64,000 nucleotides of DNA, from the NCBI GenBank assembly GCA_000333855.2, contig CM007323.1:1-64000 (forward strand), in the 5' to 3' direction. A program made the translations under genes and the position numbers. This DNA is from Endotrypanum monterogeii. Lineage: Eukaryota; Euglenozoa; Kinetoplastea; Trypanosomatida; Trypanosomatidae. Below, in pieces: positions 59,108 to 64,000 of the stretch (the stretch's first letter is position 1; each line of letters starts with the position of its first letter). Under the pieces are notes generated by a model. It did not search any database. It worked only from the letters and a program-made list of their open reading frames with translations, and was not told where the DNA came from.

Positions 59108-61222
59108 ATGGGGGCGTCTCTGTCGAGCTGCTCCGAGAAGCTCATCCATATAAAGAAGGTGGACTTCCCGCCGTACAGAGACTACGCGCTCTATGGTAAC
59201 CAGTCCACCACGGTTCCGGGCACTGGCGGCAGCGACCGATCCAAGATCTACCGCATGTCGAGGACCACCGATGAAGACCTCGAGCGCCTGCGCCGCGAGT
59301 GGTACGAGGGCAACTCTTGCCTCTCCGCTGTGGAGAACATGTGCCGGGAACGCGGCTCGCGCAGCTGCTTCGCATATCGGCGGCTAAAAAAGATTGAGAA
59401 GACCGAAGTTGTCTCGGAAGATGGCCGCAGAAAAGTGATCGAGACGTACGTCTTCGAGCCAAAGCTACAGTTGATCAGCTACGATCTTCTGTGGTCCAGC
59501 ATCCTAAGCCTCGGTCGCGGTCTGCATGACATCGGCCTCAAGAAGGGCGACACAGTTGCCATCTTCGAGGAGACTCGCTGGGAGTGGATGAACACGTTGT
59601 ACAGTTGCTGGTCACAGGGCCTCGTCGTGGCCACCGTGTACGCCAACCTCGGTGACGATGCGCTCGAGTACGCCCTGGCTGAGACGCAGTGCAATGCCAT
59701 TGTATGCAACGGCACCAGAGTCAATAAAGTGTTGCAGATGCTGAAGACAATCGAAGCACCGAGCGGCACCAAGATAGTGTACCTCGACGAGCTGCCATCC
59801 TTGGTGACATCAGAGGTCTATGACCTGTGCGCGTGGAGTGAAGTACTGTCGAGTGGGAAGACGAGTACAGCCAACTACCACATTCCGAACGGCGATGAAG
59901 ACAAGGATGCGCTGGCGCTCATCATGTATACGAGTGGCACGACTGGCACTCCAAAAGGCGTCATGCACACTCACGGAAGTCTGTACTCCGGCTGCATGAC
60001 TAGCTACGAGCGACTGAGCGAGGTATTGGGAACAATGAGGAAGCAGGAGTGGTATTGCTCATATTTGCCCCTCGCTCACATCATGGAGCTTGTTGTCACC
60101 TCGGTGCTGATGATGCGCGGCGTCATCATCGGCTATGGCCGTCCCAGAACTCTCCTCAACAACTTCGCCAAGCCGTGCGGTGACCTGGCTGCTTACCGAC
60201 CGCTTCTCCTCGTCGCCGTTCCTCGCATCTTTGAAAGCATGCGCAGGGCGGTGGAAGAAAAATTACCGCCGAAGGGATCGTGTAAACACACTTTATTCGA
60301 CAAAGCCTATCGAGCACGCCTCAGGGCCCTCAAGGAGGGCCTCGACCTACCTTTGTGCAATAAAGTGTTTGCTGCCGCACGCAAAGTCATGGGTGGTCGC
60401 GTGTACGTGATGCTCAGCGGCGGAGGCCCCCTCTCCGCGTCCACGCAGGAGTTCATTAACGTAGTCTTCGGTATGGTGGTTCAGGGCTGGGGGATGACGG
60501 AGACTGTGTGCTGTGGCAGCATCCAGCGCGGAGGAAATCTTGAATACCACTCGGTGGGTCAAATTGTCAAGACGGGGGAGCTGCAGCTCCTCGACACAGA
60601 AGAGTTCAAACACACCGATCAACCGGAGGCGCGCGGTGAGGTGCTGTTGCGCGGCCCCTTTCTGTTCAAGGGCTACTACAAGCAGCCCGAGCAAACGAAG
60701 GCGGCGCTGGATGAGCAAGGATGGCTCCACACCGGTGACGTGGCCGCGGTGGCCCCCAATGGTACTCTACGCATTATTGGTCGCGTTAAGGCGTTGGCCA
60801 AGAACGCCAACGGCGAGTACCTGGCGTTGGAGACGCTGGAAAGTATCTACGGCACAAACGAGATCGCCCTGCCCAACGGCGTGTGCGTGCTCGTCAACCC
60901 GCATCGCAGCTACATCACCCTCCTCGCGCTGACCAACGAAAAGCTAGCAAAGGCGTTCATGCAGAAGCACAATATCACAGGCAAGTGTTTTCCCGACATT
61001 CTAGAGGACACCGTGTTCGTGAAAAATGCCCTCTCAAGTTTCCAAAAAACCGCCCGTGACGCGGGCCGCTGTTCTTTTGAGATTGTCCAGGCCATTAAGC
61101 TGCTCAACGAGGAGTGGACGCCGGAGAATGGCATACTGACGTCCGCCATGAAGCTCAAGCGCCGCGCCATCGATGACAAGTACAGCGATATCATCGCTGC
61201 GCTCTTCGAGAAAAAGCCATAG
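59108..61222 (+). CDS. Long-chain fatty acyl-CoA synthetase
   Basis: The 704-residue enzyme activates long-chain fatty acids with ATP to acyl-AMP and then acyl-CoA. The AMP-binding loop YTSGTTGTPKG is at 274-284, followed by MHTHG. GWGMTET lies near 460 and the hinge motif GWLHTGD near 538. The C-terminal domain has GRVKALAKNANGEYLALETLE in place of the usual GRxKDxxK-x-xxGE-xI-xP; the Asp of that motif is Ala. The N-terminus is MGASLSSC: Gly2 with Ser6 fits N-myristoylation and Cys8 could be palmitoylated, so anchoring to a membrane by double acylation is predicted. No membrane segment is seen. Trypanosomatids carry several such synthetases with different chain-length preference, and this preference cannot be read from sequence. 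Confidence 0.95.
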   Translation: MGASLSSCSEKLIHIKKVDFPPYRDYALYGNQSTTVPGTGGSDRSKIYRMSRTTDEDLERLRREWYEGNSCLSAVENMCRERGSRSCFAYRRLKKIEKTEVVSEDGRRKVIETYVFEPKLQLISYDLLWSSILSLGRGLHDIGLKKGDTVAIFEETRWEWMNTLYSCWSQGLVVATVYANLGDDALEYALAETQCNAIVCNGTRVNKVLQMLKTIEAPSGTKIVYLDELPSLVTSEVYDLCAWSEVLSSGKTSTANYHIPNGDEDKDALALIMYTSGTTGTPKGVMHTHGSLYSGCMTSYERLSEVLGTMRKQEWYCSYLPLAHIMELVVTSVLMMRGVIIGYGRPRTLLNNFAKPCGDLAAYRPLLLVAVPRIFESMRRAVEEKLPPKGSCKHTLFDKAYRARLRALKEGLDLPLCNKVFAAARKVMGGRVYVMLSGGGPLSASTQEFINVVFGMVVQGWGMTETVCCGSIQRGGNLEYHSVGQIVKTGELQLLDTEEFKHTDQPEARGEVLLRGPFLFKGYYKQPEQTKAALDEQGWLHTGDVAAVAPNGTLRIIGRVKALAKNANGEYLALETLESIYGTNEIALPNGVCVLVNPHRSYITLLALTNEKLAKAFMQKHNITGKCFPDILEDTVFVKNALSSFQKTARDAGRCSFEIVQAIKLLNEEWTPENGILTSAMKLKRRAIDDKYSDIIAALFEKKP

Positions 61223-61242
61223 TGGCCATTGCGCCAAGACTG

Positions 61243-61264
61243 CGTGTGTGTGTGTGTGTGTGTG
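61243..61264 (+). repeat. (TG)n microsatellite
   Basis: About 11 TG units starting 20 bases after the acyl-CoA synthetase stop codon. Confidence 0.9.
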
Positions 61265-61315
61265 TGCCCCCCTCACCATTGGTCTGGAAAAGAGGAAAGG
61301 CATATATTTACCACC

Positions 61316-61349
<34 letters not shown>

Positions 61350-61784
61350 TTATAATCCTATTTATCGCGTTGTATATGTTTTTCGACGTCTTGTTTATCT
61401 TTTTTTTTATTTTTATTTTTCACCTACACAATTGTTTTCTTTCTCGTTGGTAACATTCATTGCTCATACATGTCTCTGTTTGTCATCAGCCCGCTGTCGA
61501 TATGCTGATGAGCAGGCAGCACCTGGTCAAGTCGTCCTCCTTCCTTCCCCTTCCCCCCTCCCAGCGTACAGAGACGCTTCGGAGTGGGGGAGGTGGTGGT
61601 GAAGAGTAACTACTGAACCTATGTGATGGAGGATTTGATTGGTGCTGCTGTGTGCATTCTTCTCGCATGTGACTTCACAGCTTCACGCTTTTTTTCTTTC
61701 GCCGTTAACCCCTATTTCACCTATGTGCAGAGTGTGCGCATGAACGCATAGCTGCTTTCATTTGTGGATGTCTTCTTTGCGCCC

Positions 61785-61815
<31 letters not shown>

Positions 61816-63001
61816 ATTCTTTTTTCTCCTCCCCCCCTATTATTTCTTTTTTGTTGTTGTTGGGTAAATCTGTTGGTGTCTTGGTGGTAGCGCAGCGGGA
61901 GGGGGGGGGAGGGGGGAGGTCGTCGCACTGGTCACGACACGTCACACACCCGAGTGAGGGATATTTTCCACTTTTGTTTCTTTTTTTTTTAATTTTCGGC
62001 CAGTTGACGCGCAGGTTCACTCGCAAAGCAGAAAGCGCTCCTCCTTCCCTCAAAAAAAAAGAATTTGATAGACATAAAAGAGGTAATGCTTCTTGTTTCG
62101 GGTTCTGGGAGAGGTGGGAATGCCTCCAAGAGCTTTGGCAGTGATTCTCTCAGACACGTACAGAGTCCCTCCCCTCCCCTTCCTCTTTTTTTTTTCTTTT
62201 CTCCGCTTATACCTCGTCATTGTCTCCCTCTCTAGCAGGTCGAAGTTGTGACCTCGCTTTGGCTACGCTTCGCCGAAGTCATTTTTTTTTCTCCTCTCAA
62301 TAGTGGGTAATGATTATGCTTGAGTCTGCGTGCGTGTGTGTGTGTGTGTGTGTGTCTCGCCGACCTCTTTTTTGATGCTCCCCGCATCAACTGCCATACC
62401 ACTACACTTTTCTTGCCTTCCCTGTGCAGTGCATATATATATATATATATATATATGTCTGTGTGTTTAGATTTTTCTTGTTGGGGGAGGGGGGATGCGG
62501 CAACACGCGACCCTCGCAGAGTAAGATACCTCCCTTTCCTTCCTTGCCTTCCCGCTCCCCAACCTGTACGACTCACCATGGCATGAACCCTTGCAGCATC
62601 CTCATCGAGTTGCTTTACAGTGTACTATGTACACGATACACTACAATGCAGGGAAGGGGCGACAACAAACCAAAACAAGAGAGAGATGTGATCGCCACAA
62701 CGGCAATCGAGACCTCTGCGCGATGCACCAACTTTCTCGTTGGCGTAAAGCAAGTGCACGACACACACACAGACTGATATCTCTCATCAGCACATGCCAA
62801 TCTCCTTCACATCCTCCACCCCCCCCCCGCTACCCCCCTTTTCTCTTTTATAAATCCCCACTGGATCCTGTGGGTCTGTCTGTTTGTCTGTCTGTCTTTT
62901 GCTGGCGATGCCCACCTTCAACACTCATTCGTATATGTATTTTGTAGGAATAAAAAAGAGGTCAGGAGCGCGCACACAAACTCGGCGCTAGCTCACCCGC
63001 C

Positions 63002-63025
63002 CTCCTCGTTTCTTCCCTTCGTGAG
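63002..63025 (+). promoter_or_regulatory. Spliced-leader acceptor for last gene
   Basis: A C/T tract is followed by GTGAG with AG at 63024-63025. The next ATG is at 63076; TTG at 63073 is not used. Confidence 0.5.
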
Positions 63026-63075
63026 ACAGCCCTATCCCTCACCAGAGTCAGCTGGACGGGAAAAAAAAGTACTTG

Positions 63076-63543
63076 ATGCTGCACCGCACCGTGCGACGCG
63101 CTGTGGGCAACAGCCGCTTCAGCGGGGGCAAGGAGCGCGACCGCATCGACCAGGAGCGCCGCCGCCGCCTCTTGTACGACGCCGCCGGCAACCTTCAGCT
63201 AGGCGGTCTCCTGCTCCTGATGTACGAGGACTTCAAGAAGCCCGCTGTCATAGCTCTTGGCGGGGTGCTGCTCTGCTACGGCTATGTGCGACTGCTAGTG
63301 TACCTGTCGCGGGAGGAGGAGGCGGAGGGGCTGCGGCTGGACGCGCAGAGCGAGGCGATGGCCCGGCAGACGGGCAAGTTGAAAGCGGATCGGTACCTCA
63401 TCAAGCCCAACAGGCAAATCGACGACCCAGATTTTCTCAACATCCCTGCCTTTGGTGGTAAGGGCGTCAGCAAGAGTCGGCTTCTCACAGATGACAGCGT
63501 CAGTGGCGGCGATCTGCATAGCGAACGCCACCACAGCGCATAG
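63076..63543 (+). CDS. Small single-pass membrane protein, unknown
   Basis: The 155-residue protein has a basic N-terminus (MLHRTVRRAVGNSRF) that could be a mitochondrial presequence, then an Arg-rich stretch (KERDRIDQERRRRLLYD). One hydrophobic segment at about 56-75 (AVIALGGVLLCYGYVRLLVY) is long enough to cross a membrane, and a weaker one precedes it at about 40-49 (LQLGGLLLLM). The C-terminal half is hydrophilic and ends in a Ser/His-rich tail. No known domain is recognised. A mitochondrial inner-membrane protein is my first guess. It follows an acceptor and has a clean frame. Confidence 0.8.
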   Translation: MLHRTVRRAVGNSRFSGGKERDRIDQERRRRLLYDAAGNLQLGGLLLLMYEDFKKPAVIALGGVLLCYGYVRLLVYLSREEEAEGLRLDAQSEAMARQTGKLKADRYLIKPNRQIDDPDFLNIPAFGGKGVSKSRLLTDDSVSGGDLHSERHHSA

Positions 63544-64000
63544 CGCTCTCCTCCTTCCACCAACACATACACACACACAAAAAAAAAAAACGACCGATGA
63601 TCTCCTCACATCTCCACACGACTTCACCTCATCACCAATTCGGCTTTATTTGTTTGTTTTCTCTGTATGTGGTACGTGCGTGTGTATTATTGGGGAATCT
63701 GGCGCAGCAGACAAAAACAAACAAACAAACAAACAAACAAACAAAACATATGCCCAGTAATCATCGTCACAGAAAACGTACACGAGAATGACAGCTTCAC
63801 ACCTTTCCGCACCCACATAGAGACGTAAGGAGACAGGGGGGGGGGAAGTCGAAGTAAGCGTGGGGCGATCGTCAGCGATGCGCCCAAGCTCCACCCACCT
63901 TCGCGCTTTTGCCACGCATATTCGGCATGTGTGGAAAGTAAAAAAAGTTCGCTCTTATGTATACTTTCCTTTGCTCACTCATCTTCTCTTCTCTCTCCCC
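63544..64000. other. 3' flank of last gene, window end
   Basis: No gene is seen. It holds CA then A runs (63565-63590), an (ACAA)n tract at 63716-63746 and a G run at 63836-63845. The unit probably continues beyond the window. Confidence 0.6.
63716..63746. repeat. (ACAA)n microsatellite
   Basis: About seven ACAA units in the 3' flank of the last gene, the only clear repeat of this type in the window. Confidence 0.9.

Larger units (their letters stand above)
61223..63075. other. Long spacer after acyl-CoA synthetase
   Basis: No gene is seen. It holds (TG)n at 61243-61264, 61784-61812 and 62334-62355, (TA)n at about 61315-61351 and 62431-62456, G runs at 61900-61917, C runs at 62819-62828 and a (CTGT)n run at 62876-62898. 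Confidence 0.6.

Noticed and set aside
61505..61512. CTGATGAG, the core of a hammerhead ribozyme
   Set aside because: The matching GAAA core and the three flanking stems are missing.
1..64000. CRISPR arrays, rRNA genes, tRNA genes or full-length transposons
   Set aside because: None seen by eye on either strand; small snoRNA or degenerate SIDER copies would escape this reading.

Overview
The window is the left end of a trypanosomatid (kinetoplastid) chromosome, most probably Leishmania or a close relative. It opens with fifteen exact copies of the TTAGGG-type telomere repeat (written here as AACCCT). All 22 genes I support lie on the + strand, none needs a cis-intron, and most are preceded by a pyrimidine tract and an AG that fit trans-splicing of the spliced leader. 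Spacers are long and full of (TG)n, (CA)n, (TA)n and homopolymer runs. From memory, the content and order (phosphoglycerate dehydrogenase, class V aminotransferase, glycerol-phosphate acyltransferase, COX11, ABCF, U2AF35, P5C dehydrogenase, kinase, acyl-CoA synthetase) match the left part of Leishmania chromosome 3. I could not search a database to confirm this.

Layout. 1-92 is telomere. 93-3664 is a gene-free subtelomere that probably holds the start of the polycistronic transcription unit. 3.6-8.6 kb carries a hypothetical protein, a bacterial-type D-3-phosphoglycerate dehydrogenase and a PhnW-like aminotransferase with a glycosomal C-terminal signal. 11.4-24.3 kb carries a TYW2-like tRNA wybutosine enzyme with a membrane anchor, a large helical protein, glycerol-3-phosphate acyltransferase, the DNA primase large subunit and COX11. 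26.1-35.9 kb carries a CH-like/coiled-coil protein, an LRR/coiled-coil protein, a NAA50-like acetyltransferase and a small candidate axonemal protein. 37.1-47.1 kb carries a basic protein of unknown function, an ABCF ATPase, a small unknown, a divergent Eco1/ESCO-like acetyltransferase and U2AF35. 49.2-63.5 kb carries P5C dehydrogenase, a MAPK-like kinase with an unusual catalytic loop, an unknown, a long-chain acyl-CoA synthetase with a dual-acylation N-terminus, and a small membrane protein. Assembly gaps (N) at 20661-20680 and 51370-51851 both sit in (TA)n tracts.

The genes are housekeeping genes of several pathways (serine and proline metabolism, glycerolipids, replication, cohesion, splicing, respiration, tRNA modification). 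As usual in kinetoplastids, neighbours share a transcript but need not share a function. Several predicted starts were moved to the first true ATG after the likely splice acceptor. I do not see a new multi-gene system. The most unusual items are a 31-bp inverted repeat with C/G arms behind COX11, a structured block at 53.6-53.8 kb with mutually exclusive stems, the membrane-anchored TYW2, the glycosomal PhnW-like enzyme, the divergent Eco1-like protein and the kinase with a tyrosine-kinase-like catalytic loop.
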